Origin: Ferruginibacter sp.
GTDB lineage: Bacteria; Bacteroidota; Bacteroidia; Chitinophagales; Chitinophagaceae
Reading direction: 5' to 3'
NCBI GenBank assembly: GCA_025350645.1
Contig: JANXXM010000071.1
Location: 1 to 43,510, forward strand
DNA length: 43,510 nucleotides
The translations under genes and the position numbers were made by a program. Under the pieces are notes generated by a model. The model made no database searches. It saw only the letters and a list, made by a program, of their open reading frames with translations, and was not told where the DNA came from. This document shows, piece by piece, positions 43,378-43,510 of this stretch (positions within the stretch are counted from its first letter, which is position 1; each line of letters begins with the position of its first letter).

Positions 43378-43510
43378 GCAATAATAAAGAACCATTAAAA
43401 AAATAATAGGAATAAGCAATCAATTAAAGGGCAAAATATTATTAGTACAATAAGAATATTGTCCGGGCTAAGAAGCAATGTGGAACTGCATTGGCGTCGC
43501 ACTCTTGTAC
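43378..43510. other. Right-edge region
   Basis: No gene is recognised. The final 45 bases are more GC-rich than the rest, and on the minus strand an open frame runs in from the right edge for 22 codons before a stop. It is too short to identify and may be the edge of a repeat or another gene. Confidence 0.3.

Overview
This window is typical of a low-GC chromosome of the phylum Bacteroidota, most likely family Chitinophagaceae (inference from gene content; no rRNA gene is present). The evidence is a SusC/SusD pair, many lipoproteins with a short signal and SxC-type lipobox, a subtilase with a type IX secretion C-terminal sorting domain, near-absence of Shine-Dalgarno sequences, and -7 promoter boxes of the Bacteroidota type (TAnnTTTG) just ahead of several housekeeping genes. 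No rRNA, tRNA, CRISPR array, prophage or complete insertion sequence is visible.

Layout. Positions 1-2209 (minus strand): a 5' fragment of a probable ISAon1-type transposase gene running off the left edge, a 55-residue lipoprotein, a gamma-class carbonic anhydrase-like protein and serA. Positions 2299-3576: a serine beta-lactamase-like lipoprotein. Positions 3904-12931 (plus): a SusC/SusD outer-membrane uptake locus followed by a DUF4397 lipoprotein, a two-domain fasciclin lipoprotein, a strong terminator and a large MG2/plug protein. Positions 13064-18137: a fused SpmA/SpmB-type membrane protein, ychF with a structured leader, an SMP-30-like protein and an orphan lipoprotein. Positions 18693-23630: glmM, a cysteine desulfurase, tryptophan 2,3-dioxygenase and fabH. 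Positions 23903-26880: a type IX-secreted subtilase and a DUF1266 lipoprotein. Positions 27107-28705: an AAA+ ATPase/nuclease-like gene behind two tandem inverted repeats. Positions 29038-34077: a penicillin-acylase family enzyme, an RsmB-type RNA methyltransferase and the E2 subunit of 2-oxoglutarate dehydrogenase. Positions 34273-37508: a START-like protein, an unknown protein, an LptF/LptG permease and an exported superoxide dismutase. Positions 37869-43377: an M20 dipeptidase, a head-GIN lipoprotein, guaA, a periplasmic-binding-protein-like protein and a DUF2256 mini-protein.

How the genes work together. Most of the window is core metabolism (serine, purine, amino-sugar, fatty-acid, sulfur transfer, TCA cycle) mixed with envelope proteins. 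The only clear multi-gene functional unit is the 3904-10471 operon: SusC and SusD make a TonB-dependent importer, and the two downstream lipoproteins are probably surface partners. It has no glycoside hydrolase, peptidase or sigma/anti-sigma pair beside it, so the substrate is unknown.

Best candidates for something new: (1) the AAA+/PD-(D/E)XK-like fusion at 27221-28669, whose short upstream region carries two 47-base inverted repeats at a 54-base period; (2) an SMP-30-like protein in which the four expected metal/substrate positions all appear substituted; (3) a nested palindromic element between the cysteine desulfurase and tryptophan dioxygenase genes that supplies the stop codons of both; (4) the ychF leader with three successive hairpins and a 22-codon ORF containing three consecutive His codons. 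All family assignments were made by reading the sequence; no database search was run.
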